Of a stretch of DNA of 64,000 nt, positions 1-8,232 are shown piece after piece; the stretch's first letter is position 1; every line of letters starts with the position of its first letter. The position numbers were made by a program, and so were the translations under genes. This DNA is from Rubrivivax sp. (GTDB lineage: Bacteria; Pseudomonadota; Gammaproteobacteria; Burkholderiales; Burkholderiaceae_C): the NCBI GenBank assembly GCA_030681795.1, contig JAUXRG010000064.1:144483-208482 (forward strand), in the 5' to 3' direction. The notes below the pieces were generated by a model. It saw nothing but the letters and a program-made list of their open reading frames with translations. It was not told the DNA's origin and ran no database searches.

Positions 1-2
1 CG

Positions 3-1247
3 CAGCGGTTGCGGCCGGCGCTCGAGAAGATCGCGCTGCGCCACGGCGCCAAGCTGAAGGTGGTGGAAGTGCCTCCGGGCCCGCCCGTGATGAGCCCGCT
101 GGTGGCCGAGATCTACGGCCCCGACGAAGCCGGCCGCCAGCAACTGGCCGGGCGCATCCAGGCCGCCTTCGCCGCCACGCCCGACATCGCGGCCATCGAC
201 AGCACGCTGCAGATCGACGCGCCGCGCGTCTTCCTGCGCGTGAAGCGCCAGCGCGCTGAATCGCTGGGGATCCCGGTGGCCGCCATCGCCCAAACCGTGC
301 AGGGCGCCCTGTCGGGCATGGATGCCGCCTGGCTGCATGACGGCCACAGCAAGTACCCGGTGCCCGTGCGCCTGCAACTGGCGCGCGAGCAGCAAGTCGG
401 CCTGGACGCCCTTCTGGCGTTGCCGATGCGCGCCGCCAATGGCGCCCTCGTGCCCCTGAGCGAACTCGTGCGCGTGGAGCGCGGCGTCATCGACAAGACG
501 CTGTACACGAAGGATCTTCAAGGCGTGAGCTACGTGTTCGGCGACATCGGCCGCCGCGCAGGGGCCAAGGACCCGTTGCCCGACTCCCCCCTGTACGGCC
601 TGTTCGCCATCCGCGGCCATCTGGACAAGGCCGCCCTGCCCGGCGCCGGCGCGGTCGGGGAATACTGGATCCACCAGCCGTCCGACCCCTTCCGCCAGTA
701 CTCGGTGAAGTGGGATGGCGAGTCGCAGATCACCTACGAGACCTTCCGCGACATGGGCGCGGCCTACGGCGTGGGCCTGATCCTGATCTACCTGCTGGTG
801 GTGGCGCAGTTCAAGAGCTACAGCACGCCGCTGGTCATCATGGCGCCCATCCCCCTGACGATCATCGGCGTGATGCCGGGACATGCGCTGCTGGGCGCGC
901 CCTTCACCGCCACCTCGATGATCGGCATGATCGCCCTGGCCGGCATCATCGTGCGCAACTCGATCCTGCTCGTGGACTTCATCGAACTGCAGGTCGCCCG
1001 CGGGATGGACTTCAAGCGCGCGGTGATCGATTCCGCCGCCGTGCGCGCACAGCCGATCGCGCTGACGGGGTTGGCCGCCATGATCGGTGCGCTCTTCATC
1101 CTCGATGACCCGATCTTCAACGGCCTGGCCATCGCGCTGATCTTCGGCATCGCCGTGTCCACGCTGCTCACTCTTGTCGTCATCCCCGTCCTGTACTACG
1201 CGCTGTACCGCAAGCGCTACCCCCCACCCGAAAGGAATACCCCATGA
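3..1247 (+). CDS. Efflux RND transporter permease subunit, C-terminal part (5' truncated by window edge)
   Basis: This is the last ~415 residues of a HAE1/CusA-like resistance-nodulation-division pump, an inner-membrane, proton-driven trimeric exporter. The reading frame is open to the left edge, so the apparent TTG start at 9 is internal. A periplasmic porter segment is followed (from about residue 245) by a run of hydrophobic helices. These contain the conserved G-I-I-V-R-N-S-I-L-L-V-D-F segment near residue 315 that is typical of RND helix 11. The stop overlaps the ATG of the next small membrane gene (ATGA), so the two are translationally coupled. The substrate cannot be read from the fragment. 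The downstream CsoR/CstR-type repressor suggests thiol- or metal-responsive control. Confidence 0.85.
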   Translation, partial: QRLRPALEKIALRHGAKLKVVEVPPGPPVMSPLVAEIYGPDEAGRQQLAGRIQAAFAATPDIAAIDSTLQIDAPRVFLRVKRQRAESLGIPVAAIAQTVQGALSGMDAAWLHDGHSKYPVPVRLQLAREQQVGLDALLALPMRAANGALVPLSELVRVERGVIDKTLYTKDLQGVSYVFGDIGRRAGAKDPLPDSPLYGLFAIRGHLDKAALPGAGAVGEYWIHQPSDPFRQYSVKWDGESQITYETFRDMGAAYGVGLILIYLLVVAQFKSYSTPLVIMAPIPLTIIGVMPGHALLGAPFTATSMIGMIALAGIIVRNSILLVDFIELQVARGMDFKRAVIDSAAVRAQPIALTGLAAMIGALFILDDPIFNGLAIALIFGIAVSTLLTLVVIPVLYYALYRKRYPPPERNTP

Positions 1248-1468
1248 CCGTCGACCGCCTCATCCACGTCTTTGCCGGCAGCTTCATCCTCATTTCTCTG
1301 GCCCTGGGCGTGCAGGCCAGCCCGGTCTTCCACAGCGCCTGGTGGCTGGCTTTCACCGCCTTCATCGGGGCCAACCTGCTGCAGTTCGGCTTCACCAACG
1401 TCTGCCCGCTGGGCTGGATGCTGCACAAGCTGGGCGTGCCCGACGCGGCGCCCTGCGCCGTGAAGTAA
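1244..1468 (+). CDS. DUF2892 (YgaP-type transmembrane) family small inner-membrane protein
   Basis: A 74-residue protein with two predicted membrane helices (about residues 8-24 and 30-48). It carries the N-V-C-P-L-G-W-M segment typical of the DUF2892 domain, which elsewhere forms the membrane anchor of the rhodanese YgaP. Its ATG overlaps the stop of the RND pump and a CsoR-family regulator follows 2 nt later. Free-standing DUF2892 proteins are frequent beside sulfide or persulfide detoxification genes. The role here is inferred from that context. Confidence 0.75.
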   Translation: MTVDRLIHVFAGSFILISLALGVQASPVFHSAWWLAFTAFIGANLLQFGFTNVCPLGWMLHKLGVPDAAPCAVK

Positions 1469-1470
1469 TC

Positions 1471-1800
1471 ATGGACACGCCCGACAGGCCTGCGGTCGAG
1501 CATTGCTCGATGTCCAAACTCACCGCCGAAGCGGACCGCACCGACTTGCTCAACCGCCTGCGGAGGGCCGAGGGGCAGTTGCGGGGCGTGCAACGCATGA
1601 TCGAGGAAGACCAGGCCTGCGTGGATATCGCCAGCCAGATGGCCGCCGTGCGCAAGGCGCTGGACAGCACCTACGTGCAGATGACGGTGTGCTTCATGCA
1701 GCAGGAGCTGCAGTCGCGCCTGGGCGTGACCGAGGCCCAGCAGCAAGCGCTGGGAGCGGTGCTCGACGATGTGCAGACCCTGCTGGGCAAAGTGAGGTGA
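1471..1800 (+). CDS. CsoR/FrmR-family metal- or persulfide-sensing transcriptional repressor
   Basis: An all-helical DUF156 repressor of about 109 aa. The core R-L-R-R-A-E-G-Q-L-R-G-V motif is typical of the family. It keeps a first cysteine (D-Q-A-C-V-D-I) and a second cysteine (Q-M-T-V-C-F). The copper-ligand histidine expected four residues before the second cysteine is replaced by Gln. That two-Cys pattern resembles CstR persulfide sensors more than copper CsoR. ATG at 1471 is used here; ATG at 1510 is an in-frame alternative giving a 96-aa protein. The neighbours (DUF2892, OsmC, AhpD-like) fit a reactive-sulfur or thiol-stress regulon. The ligand is inferred. Confidence 0.8.
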   Translation: MDTPDRPAVEHCSMSKLTAEADRTDLLNRLRRAEGQLRGVQRMIEEDQACVDIASQMAAVRKALDSTYVQMTVCFMQQELQSRLGVTEAQQQALGAVLDDVQTLLGKVR

Positions 1801-1804
1801 TGGA

Positions 1805-2251
1805 ATGAGTTCTCCCGTGCAAACCGTGCGCCTGACGCAGGCGCAGGACTTCCAGTTCGACGTCGATTTCGGCACTGGCCTGCCCGCGCTGCGCACCGAC
1901 GAGCCGCCGCCACTGGGCCAGGGCGCGGGCCCGACCCCGACGCAGTTGCTCGCCTCGGCGGTGGGCAACTGCCTGAGTGCCTCGCTGCTGTTCGCGCTGC
2001 GCAAATTCAAGCAGAAGCCCGACCCCATCCACTGCGAAGTGCAGGCCGAGACCGGCCGCAACCCCGAAGGCCGCCTGCGCGTGCTGAAGATCACCGCCAC
2101 GCTCACGCTGGGCGTGCCCGCCGAGTCGCTGGAGCATCTGGAGCGCGTGCTGAGCACCTTCGAGGCCTATTGCACCGTCACGCAAAGCGTGGGCAGCGCC
2201 ATCGCCGTCGAGGTGCAGGTCTTCGACTCGCTGGGCGCACGCCTGAAGTGA
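1805..2251 (+). CDS. OsmC family peroxiredoxin-like protein
   Basis: A 148-residue OsmC/Ohr-fold protein. The family reduces organic hydroperoxides through two cysteines. Both are visible: one in the helix A-V-G-N-C-L-S and one in E-A-Y-C-T-V-T-Q. OsmC-type proteins also appear in sulfane-sulfur stress operons. The gene starts 4 nt after the repressor stop, so it is probably cotranscribed with it. Cytoplasmic; no signal peptide. The physiological substrate is not determinable from sequence. Confidence 0.85.
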   Translation: MSSPVQTVRLTQAQDFQFDVDFGTGLPALRTDEPPPLGQGAGPTPTQLLASAVGNCLSASLLFALRKFKQKPDPIHCEVQAETGRNPEGRLRVLKITATLTLGVPAESLEHLERVLSTFEAYCTVTQSVGSAIAVEVQVFDSLGARLK

Positions 2252-2309
2252 CGCACCCCTGACCCTGGTCGACGCGCCAGCACCCCCTTTCCACTTGAGA
2301 GCGCCCACC

Positions 2310-2669
2310 ATGAGCACTGAGAGTTTTCGCGAACTGACCAAACAGACCTCGGCCCGCCTGACCACGCTGCGGGCGAACATTCCCGACACGATGAAGGGCT
2401 TCGGCGACCTGAGCCGCCATGCCATGGCCCATGGCGCGCTCGACATGAAGACCAAGGAACTCATCGCCACGGCGCTGAGCGTGGCAACGCAATGCGACCC
2501 CTGCATCGGCTATCACACCCATGCGCTAGTCAAGCTCGGCGCGACCCGCCAGGAACTCGACGAGACCCTGGGCATTGCGATCTACATGGGCGGCGGCCCC
2601 TCGCTCATGTACGCCGCCAGCGCGGTGGCATCGTTCGACGAGTTCGCCGCCCTGGCCGAAGCCAAGTAA
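2310..2669 (+). CDS. Carboxymuconolactone decarboxylase (AhpD-like) family protein
   Basis: A 119-aa AhpD-like protein containing the E-L-I-A-T-A...C-D-P-C-I-G-Y-H-T-H redox motif (C-x2-C-x3-H), used by the family for thiol-disulfide or peroxidase chemistry. ATG 2310 is preferred over the in-frame TTG at 2295. It lies 58 nt after the OsmC-like gene and ends the plus-strand cluster just before a strong terminator. A role in thiol or peroxide stress is inferred from family and neighbours. Confidence 0.82.
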   Translation: MSTESFRELTKQTSARLTTLRANIPDTMKGFGDLSRHAMAHGALDMKTKELIATALSVATQCDPCIGYHTHALVKLGATRQELDETLGIAIYMGGGPSLMYAASAVASFDEFAALAEAK

Positions 2670-2689
2670 ACCCGCAGCGGCAAGAAAGA

Positions 2690-2730
2690 GGGCCGATCCC
2701 CCGCAAACTGCGGTGGATCGGCCCTTCCAT
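2690..2730. terminator. Bidirectional intrinsic terminator between convergent units
   Basis: Long interrupted stem: outer arms GGGCCGATCC (2690-2699) and GGATCGGCCC (2715-2724), inner arms CCGCA (2701-2705) and TGCGG (2709-2713) around AAC. The plus strand then reads TTCCATTT. It lies between convergent genes (AhpD-like on plus, NrfD-like on minus). Confidence 0.8.
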
Positions 2731-2767
2731 TTATTGGGCCTTGCGCGCGGCCTGGCCGCGCGCCGGA

Positions 2768-3826
2768 TCAGAGCCCGCCCGCCGAAGCGATGATGTGGCT
2801 GGCCTGGCCCGCGTTGACCATCACCCAGCGCAGCGTAAAGCCGCCCAGCAGCACCAGCAGCGCCGGCGCCACGGTGTGCGGGATGCGGTGGCTCAGCTCC
2901 AGGGCCTGCAGCGCCAGCGGCAGCAGCACGCCCAGGCAGACGATCACGCCCCAGAACGCCCAGGCGTAGGTGCCGCTCATGAGCAGCGAGAGCGCCGCCG
3001 CATGCGAAGCCGAGCTGGTGCTGAGGTTGATCACCAGCAGCACGATGAGCACGAGCTCGACGGCCAGGAAGATCATGTCGGCGCGGATCAAGCCGTCGAC
3101 CGTGCGCTTCTCGGGCATTTCGCGGCCCAGCGGCTGCAGCATCGCCGAGAACGCACCGCCCACCATGCCCTGCGGTGCGGCGCCCTGCCCGCGCACCACG
3201 CTCACCAAGTGCAGCATGGCCGCGCCCGCCGAGAGGCCCGAGAACAGGAACAAGGGACCCAGGATCGAGCTGTTCCACAGCGGCCGCGCGACCATCGTAT
3301 TGAGCAGGATGCCGGTGTAGATGCCCAGGATCACGCCCAGGACGATGTTGGCCCAGCCCAGACCGGTGATCCACGACGGGCGGGCGAGGATCTTGTCGGA
3401 GAGGCCCTGCAGCTGCGGCACCCGCCGGCCCAGCCAGGGCCAGGCCTGGGGCAGGCGGATCAGCGCCGAGAGCACCAGCACACCGTAGACGATGATCAGC
3501 ACCCACGAGCCCCAGGACATCGGCGAGGCGATCTCGAAGGTCAGGAATACGCGCCAGACGTAGAGCTTGTGCGCCAAGTCGAGAAGCAGCGCGCCCATGC
3601 CCAGGTTGATGAGCACGAAGCCCAGCAGCGGCGCCTGCATCGAGAAGAAGCCGCGGCTGTCGTCGCCTCGGGCGACGCGCAGCATCGCCATGCCCCCCAG
3701 GATCATCATGCCGGCGACCAGGCCGCCGAAGAAGAGGTAGACGGGGATCTCCCAGCTCCAGACTGCCAGGAGCGGGTCGATCAGGGGGTTGTGTCGGGTA
3801 TTGGTGATTTCAAGCATCGCGGTCAC
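2768..3826 (-). CDS. nrfD: NrfD/PsrC family molybdoenzyme membrane anchor subunit
   Basis: A 352-aa polytopic inner-membrane protein with 8-9 hydrophobic segments, of the NrfD/PsrC family that exchanges electrons with quinone. It is the third gene of an A-B-C molybdoenzyme operon, 4 nt after the iron-sulfur subunit. The predicted start is GTG at 3826; an internal ATG at 3817 is possible and neither has a clear ribosome-binding site. It anchors the periplasmic catalytic dimer. In a sulfur oxidiser the complex could run as a polysulfide/thiosulfate reductase or in reverse. Confidence 0.88.
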   Translation of the reverse strand: MTAMLEITNTRHNPLIDPLLAVWSWEIPVYLFFGGLVAGMMILGGMAMLRVARGDDSRGFFSMQAPLLGFVLINLGMGALLLDLAHKLYVWRVFLTFEIASPMSWGSWVLIIVYGVLVLSALIRLPQAWPWLGRRVPQLQGLSDKILARPSWITGLGWANIVLGVILGIYTGILLNTMVARPLWNSSILGPLFLFSGLSAGAAMLHLVSVVRGQGAAPQGMVGGAFSAMLQPLGREMPEKRTVDGLIRADMIFLAVELVLIVLLVINLSTSSASHAAALSLLMSGTYAWAFWGVIVCLGVLLPLALQALELSHRIPHTVAPALLVLLGGFTLRWVMVNAGQASHIIASAGGL

Positions 3827-3830
3827 ACCA

Positions 3831-4370
3831 TCAGGTCATGTAGAAGATGCGCGGCTTGGTGCCGGCTTCGGGCAGCAGCGTGTGGTGCTGCCGGCTGTTC
3901 AGCAGCTTGCTCACCGTGCTGGCGGGATCGTCGAGGTCACCGAAGTACATGCAATTCGTGGGGCACACCGAGACACAAGCCGGATCCTTGCCGTCCTTGG
4001 TTCGGTGGTTGCAGAACGTGCACTTGTCGACGTAGCCGTCCGGGTGCACGTAGCGCGCGTCGTAGGGGCACGCGGCGATGCAGGCCTTGCAGCCTATGCA
4101 CATGTTGGCGGTGACGAGCACGACCTTGCCGAACTCTTCGACATGGCTGGCCCCGGTGGGGCAGCACTGCACGCAGGGCGGGTTGTCGCAGTGGTTGCAG
4201 CGCTCCGAGCGGATCTCCATGCTGAGGTTCGGGAACTCGCCGCGAATCTCGGTCTTGATCCAGTCGCGGCAGAAACCCACCGGCACGTCGTTCTCGGTCT
4301 GGCAGGCGACCACACAGTCCATGCATCCCACGCATTTGCGCGTGTCGATGACCATTCCAAAGCGTGGCAT
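3831..4370 (-). CDS. 4Fe-4S dicluster electron-transfer subunit (PsrB/PhsB-like)
   Basis: A 179-aa ferredoxin-type subunit with four cysteine groups for four [4Fe-4S] clusters: C-V-G-C-M-D-C-V-V-A-C near the N-terminus, C-N-H-C-D-N-P-P-C-V-Q-C-C-P, C-I-G-C-K-A-C-I-A-A-C-P, and C-T-F-C with C-V-S-V-C-P. It relays electrons between the molybdenum subunit and the NrfD-like anchor. There is no signal of its own; the family is co-exported with the Tat-bearing catalytic partner. The start follows the A-subunit stop at once (TGAGATG), with a GAAGGAGG site inside that gene's end. Confidence 0.9.
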   Translation of the reverse strand: MPRFGMVIDTRKCVGCMDCVVACQTENDVPVGFCRDWIKTEIRGEFPNLSMEIRSERCNHCDNPPCVQCCPTGASHVEEFGKVVLVTANMCIGCKACIAACPYDARYVHPDGYVDKCTFCNHRTKDGKDPACVSVCPTNCMYFGDLDDPASTVSKLLNSRQHHTLLPEAGTKPRIFYMT

Positions 4371-4371
4371 C

Positions 4372-6576
4372 TCAGGCCTCCTTCACAAGGGTGACGAAGT
4401 TGGCATGGATGCTCGTGCTACCCATGATCGGGTCGGTGCGGTACTTCGTATTGAGCTGGCCGGTGCTGGCGCCCTTGAGGTAAGCAGACTTGAGCATTTT
4501 GTTGGTATTTCCGAAGCCGTGGACCATGTAGACACAGTCCGGGCGGATGCGCTGCGTCACCTTGACGCGAATGCGGTTGCTGGTGATGCCGTCCTGGTTC
4601 TTCAGCTTCACGTACTGACCCGCCTTGACGCCGGACTGCGCCGCCGTGGCGCCGTTGATCCAGAGCTCGTTCTCCGACATCAGATCCTTGAGCAGCGGGT
4701 TGCTCTGCGTGCGGGTGAATGTGTGCACCGGGGCGCGGCCGGTGATGAGCGGGAAATAACCTGGCGGCGCCTTCTCCGGTGGCGTGTATTTGGGCACCGG
4801 ATCGAAGCCCTTTTCCTTGAGCTGTTCGGAATAGAACTCGACCTTGCCCGAAGGCGTGTCGAACTTGAGCTCGGCGCCCTCGTCGACATAGATCGGCTGC
4901 TTCTTGCCCATCTTCACGCCATCGCGCTTGAGCTCCTCCCAGTTCATGCCCGACTTTTCGACGCGGAACTTCAGGTATTCGTCCATATCCTTGAAGGGCA
5001 TGCTCTCGGGGATGCCGAGCTTTTCGGCCAGCTGCTTGGCAATCCACCAGCTCGGCTTCTGGTCGTGCGGCGAGGCCACCACGGGCTGGCGCAGCGAGAC
5101 CCAGCCCTGCCGCCCGAAGCCGGCCAGCAGATCGTCGTGGCGCTCCAGGAAGATCGATTCCGGCAGCAGCACGTCGGCGTAGCCGGCGATCTCGCTGGGC
5201 ACGGTCTCGACCACCACCAGCAGGTCGAGCTTGTCGATGGCCGCCAGCGTTTCGGCCTGGTTCGGCAAGGCCTGCATGATGTTCGTCGAGTAGACGAACC
5301 AGCCCTTGATCGGGTAGGGCTTGCCCGTCAGCGTGGCCTCGCGGATGCCGGTGGTCACGGCCTCGTCGGCGAAGGGGTACTTCTCGCCGTTGGGGTTGTC
5401 GGCCTTGGGCTTTTCCGATTTCGGGTACTTGGGCAACGGGAAGGGCGCGACGCCCGTGCCCGCCGCCAGGAACAGGCCGCCCTTGCGACCCCAGTTGCCC
5501 AGCAGCGCCGACAACAGCGCGATGGCGCGGCTGCGCTGGGTATCGTCGCCATTCCAGTTGACGCGCCGACCGGGGTGGATGAGGGTCGCCGGCTTGTGGC
5601 TCGCGAACTCGCGCGCCGTGGTGCGGATCATCTCCGCGTCGATACCGGTTTCGCCGGCGGCCCATTCGGGCGTGTAGCCCTTGATCTCTTCGACGAACAG
5701 CTCGAAGCCGTGGCCGTGCTCCTTGACGAAGGCGGCGTCGTACAGCCCCTCGGTCACGAGGATGTTGCACCAGGCCAGCAGCAGCGCCAGATCGGTGCCG
5801 GGGCGAATCGGCAGCCAATACTTGGCCTTGCTCGCCGCCACCGAGTAGCGCGGGTCGACGACGATGATGGGGATGCGCCGCTCGACGGCCTGGGCGAATT
5901 CCTGCACCTGCGAGTTGTGCATGTTCTCGCCCAGGTGCGAGCCGATGAGCACCAGGCAGTCGGTATTCTTGATGTCGGTGGCTTCGGGCGAGCCGATGCC
6001 GGCACCGAAGGTCAATTGGAAGCCAGCGTCGCGCGCGCCGCGGCACTGCGCATAGGAGGCCCCGGCATAGTTGATCAGACCCCAGCTCTTGAGCACATGC
6101 TGGAAGAAGCGCTGGCCGAAACCGTGGTTGAACATTGCCACCGACTCGGGCCCGTGTTCGGCCTTGATCTTGTTCATGCGCTCGGCGATGTAGCTCAGGG
6201 CTTCGTCCCAGCTCGCCGTCTTCCACTCCTCCTTGCCGCGCGGGCCAACGCGGATCAAGGGCTGGCGCAGGCGATCGGGGTCGTAGTGCGCGCCCACGGC
6301 GCCGGTGCCGCGCGGGCACAGGCGGCCGTTGCTTTGCGGGTCGAGCGGGTTGCCCTCAAACTTCCACAGCTTGCCGTCGCGCAGGTGGGCGATGCCACCG
6401 CAGCGCCAGAAGCACATTTCGCAGAACGTGGGAATCGTGGTGACGCCCTTGGCCGGCGCATCTGCAGCGGCGGTGGCCTCTGGCAGCCATCCCTCCCAGC
6501 TGACTGCGGCCGTGCTCGCGCCGAATGTGGCGGCAGAAATCTTGATAAATCGTCTTCTGGAGACTTCACTGGTCAT
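4372..6576 (-). CDS. Molybdopterin-dependent oxidoreductase, Psr/Phs-type (polysulfide/thiosulfate reductase) catalytic subunit
   Basis: A 734-aa protein of the DMSO-reductase superfamily. The N-terminus has a twin-arginine motif (S-R-R-R-F-I-K, residues 6-12), so it is exported folded to the periplasm. A [4Fe-4S] motif (C-E-M-C-F-W-R-C, then L-C-P-R-G) follows. The probable Mo-ligating cysteine lies in Y-A-Q-C-R-G-A-R. Two downstream genes give B and C subunits. ATG 6576 is chosen because it places the Tat motif at residues 6-12; the frame runs further upstream to 6681 without such a signal. The length matches PsrA/PhsA (~740-760 aa) rather than SoeA (~970 aa). Direction of catalysis and true substrate (polysulfide, thiosulfate, tetrathionate) cannot be fixed from sequence. 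Confidence 0.87.
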   Translation of the reverse strand: MTSEVSRRRFIKISAATFGASTAAVSWEGWLPEATAAADAPAKGVTTIPTFCEMCFWRCGGIAHLRDGKLWKFEGNPLDPQSNGRLCPRGTGAVGAHYDPDRLRQPLIRVGPRGKEEWKTASWDEALSYIAERMNKIKAEHGPESVAMFNHGFGQRFFQHVLKSWGLINYAGASYAQCRGARDAGFQLTFGAGIGSPEATDIKNTDCLVLIGSHLGENMHNSQVQEFAQAVERRIPIIVVDPRYSVAASKAKYWLPIRPGTDLALLLAWCNILVTEGLYDAAFVKEHGHGFELFVEEIKGYTPEWAAGETGIDAEMIRTTAREFASHKPATLIHPGRRVNWNGDDTQRSRAIALLSALLGNWGRKGGLFLAAGTGVAPFPLPKYPKSEKPKADNPNGEKYPFADEAVTTGIREATLTGKPYPIKGWFVYSTNIMQALPNQAETLAAIDKLDLLVVVETVPSEIAGYADVLLPESIFLERHDDLLAGFGRQGWVSLRQPVVASPHDQKPSWWIAKQLAEKLGIPESMPFKDMDEYLKFRVEKSGMNWEELKRDGVKMGKKQPIYVDEGAELKFDTPSGKVEFYSEQLKEKGFDPVPKYTPPEKAPPGYFPLITGRAPVHTFTRTQSNPLLKDLMSENELWINGATAAQSGVKAGQYVKLKNQDGITSNRIRVKVTQRIRPDCVYMVHGFGNTNKMLKSAYLKGASTGQLNTKYRTDPIMGSTSIHANFVTLVKEA

Positions 6577-6607
6577 GGTTTGCCTGTCCAAATGAGTGTG
6601 CGTGGTT

Positions 6608-7216
6608 TCAGAACGAGTTGGCCTGCGCCGGCCGCAGCCGGGCAAAGCGTTTTTCCAGTCGGCCCATGCCCCAGCCCGCAAAGGCCAGGAAGGCGACGAA
6701 GGCGAGGGCCCACCAGCCCATGCCGATGCCCGTCAACGTCGGCAGCGTGAGCTCGCCACGGCTGCCGGCCTTGATCCAGGTTTCGATGCCGGGCGTGAAT
6801 TCGGCATAGCCCCATACGCCGGCGAACATGCCCAGCGCGAAGACCATGCCATCCTTGCGGCCGCTGGCCATCGCAACCACCGAAGTTCCGGGGCAGTGGC
6901 CTCCGACGATGAAGCCCGCGCCGAATACCAGGCCGCCGAGAATCTGGGCCGCGTAATTCGTGGGTTCGATGTAGAGCTCGCCGAGGTCCATCCAGCCCGC
7001 CGCCGAGAGCACGAACAAGCCCACCATCGCCGTGACGATGGCCGTGAACATGACCTTCACGACGGCCATGTCGTAGAGGTAGAACACCGCGGTGAGCTTG
7101 CGGGCGCCACCGAAACCGGCACGCTCCAGCACCCCGCCGAAACCGATGCCCAGCAAGACGGCGATGGCCAGGTCGGCAAAGAGGCCGAACTCGATGTGCG
7201 ACGACAGCGGCCACAT
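6608..7216 (-). CDS. YeeE/YedE-family transporter, second half-protein (PmpB-like)
   Basis: A 202-aa integral membrane protein with about five helices. It carries the YeeE/YedE signature G-G-H-C-P-G-T-S and a second block A-S-G-R-K-D-G. The family includes thiosulfate and sulfur-compound permeases (TsuA) in which conserved cysteines handle the substrate. Its ATG overlaps the stop of the preceding half-gene (TGATG), so two half-size proteins probably pair to form one transporter. Its position upstream of the molybdoenzyme genes suggests sulfur-compound import or export for that enzyme (inference). Confidence 0.82.
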   Translation of the reverse strand: MWPLSSHIEFGLFADLAIAVLLGIGFGGVLERAGFGGARKLTAVFYLYDMAVVKVMFTAIVTAMVGLFVLSAAGWMDLGELYIEPTNYAAQILGGLVFGAGFIVGGHCPGTSVVAMASGRKDGMVFALGMFAGVWGYAEFTPGIETWIKAGSRGELTLPTLTGIGMGWWALAFVAFLAFAGWGMGRLEKRFARLRPAQANSF

Positions 7217-7782
7217 CACAGCCACTGCTTTCTGACCAGGTACGCCAGCGCGTACGCCGAAGCAAACACCGACACCATGAATACCAGGCTGCCGACGTTG
7301 AGCATCGAGCCCCCGGAGAGCGCCTGGCCGCTGGTGCAGCCCTTGGCAATCTTCGCGCCCAAGGCAACGATCAGGCCGCCCACGAAGGCGAGCAGCAGGC
7401 GTGTGCCGTCGGAGACCTTGGGCCCGCGCTCGACGCTGAAGGACAGCCGGCGCCCTTGCCAACCCGAGAGAAACGCTCCCAGCGCCGCACCGAGCAGCAG
7501 GAAGACCGTCCACGACAGCAGTGGCGCCGCCCCGTTCCAGTAGCGCGCGTGGATCGGGTTGGCCTCGACATGAGCGACCGAGCCCAGCGAGGCCAGCCAC
7601 GCAGCCGCCGCGGCGAACGCGGACGATGCACCCAGGCCGCGACCCGTGACCATGAAAGTGACCAGCAGCACCAGCCCGAGCGCCAAGCCCGCGAGGTAGG
7701 GGTTCCAGTAGGGCAACGGCTTCGGTTGGACAGCCGTGCCCGCCTGCGCCATGGGCGCGTGACGGCTAAGCGATTTGGACAT
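7216..7782 (-). CDS. YeeE/YedE-family transporter, first half-protein (PmpA-like)
   Basis: A 188-aa membrane protein with the family motif K-G-C-T-S-G-Q-A-L-S-G-G-S near residue 150, where the cysteine is the putative sulfur-relay residue. The start at 7782 has a good AAGGA site 7 nt upstream; ATGs further out lack one. First gene of the minus-strand operon YedE-YedE-A-B-C. A FNR-like box and a CCC/GGG palindrome lie just upstream. Confidence 0.82.
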   Translation of the reverse strand: MSKSLSRHAPMAQAGTAVQPKPLPYWNPYLAGLALGLVLLVTFMVTGRGLGASSAFAAAAAWLASLGSVAHVEANPIHARYWNGAAPLLSWTVFLLLGAALGAFLSGWQGRRLSFSVERGPKVSDGTRLLLAFVGGLIVALGAKIAKGCTSGQALSGGSMLNVGSLVFMVSVFASAYALAYLVRKQWL

Positions 7783-7833
7783 CAACGATCCTTCAAGACT
7801 TTGCCGGGACAGGCCTGGCAATGTCGCTATTGG

Positions 7834-7849
7834 ATACCCGCCTGGGCAT
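7834..7849. promoter_or_regulatory. CCC-N4-GGG palindrome upstream of the YedE/molybdoenzyme operon
   Basis: ATACCC, GCCT, GGGCAT, 52 nt upstream of the first start codon of the minus-strand operon. Related TA-flanked CCC/GGG repeats precede the soe, dsr and tusA units. This could be an operator for the NarL-type regulator at 24869; the link is inferred from recurrence only. Confidence 0.35.
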
Positions 7850-7855
7850 TGCCTG

Positions 7856-7869
7856 TTGATCTGACTCAA
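7856..7869. promoter_or_regulatory. FNR/Anr-like binding box
   Basis: TTGAT-CTGA-CTCAA differs by one base from the FNR consensus TTGAT-N4-ATCAA. It is 74 nt upstream of the YedE start (minus) and about 96 nt upstream of the small exported protein (plus), so it could serve either direction. Oxygen-dependent control would suit a molybdoenzyme of sulfur respiration. Confidence 0.4.
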
Positions 7870-7964
7870 GCTATGTGTGCGCCGCACCAAATTCGTCGAG
7901 CTCGGCTTGGCGTTATCCTTGCGCTCGGTCCCATTTGTACCTATCGACTTGAAGGATGACTCCG

Positions 7965-8153
7965 ATGATCAAATTGCTTTCCGTTCTGATCCTGGGTGCT
8001 TTTGTTGTCGCGCAGGCCCAGGCTGCGACTCCGGCGGCGCCGGCTGCGGCTTCGGCGGCCTCCGCTGCCAAGAAGGATGCGAAAAAGGATATGAAGAAGG
8101 ACATGAAGGCAGAAGCGACGAAGCCGAAGAAGGAAAAGAAGGGCGGCTGCTGA
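7965..8153 (+). CDS. Small secreted Ala/Lys-rich protein of unknown function
   Basis: A 62-aa protein with a signal peptide (M-I-K-L-L-S-V-L..., cleavage expected after A-Q-A-Q-A). An alanine-rich linker and a lysine-rich tail of K-K-D repeats follow, ending in G-G-C. ATG 7965 is preferred over 7956 because GAAGGA sits 8 nt upstream of it. No family is recognised. Similar Lys/Ala-rich exported peptides occur beside periplasmic sulfur or metal genes; the terminal cysteine is notable. A strong terminator follows, so it is monocistronic. Confidence 0.6.
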   Translation: MIKLLSVLILGAFVVAQAQAATPAAPAAASAASAAKKDAKKDMKKDMKAEATKPKKEKKGGC

Positions 8154-8176
8154 TCCCTCAGCGCTTTCCCCTTGAC

Positions 8177-8203
8177 ACGGCCGCCTCTTCAGGCGGCCGT
8201 TTT
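8177..8203 (+). terminator. Rho-independent terminator
   Basis: Perfect 10-bp arms ACGGCCGCCT (8177-8186) and AGGCGGCCGT (8191-8200) with a CTTC loop and a short T run. It ends the small-protein transcript. Confidence 0.85.
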
Positions 8204-8232
8204 GCTTCCTGGCTTGCGATGCGTGAAGACCC

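Noticed and set aside
2492..4114. Long plus-strand open frame of 540 codons over the NrfD-like gene, and similar antisense frames under phs-like, soeA, dsrLKA and dsrC regions
   Set aside because: High-GC antisense shadows rich in Arg, Ala, His and Gln with no domain pattern; the minus-strand genes have clear families.
4372..6576. A second SoeA or a nitrate reductase
   Set aside because: It has a Tat motif, is ~734 aa and is paired with a four-cluster B subunit and NrfD anchor, matching Psr/Phs architecture.
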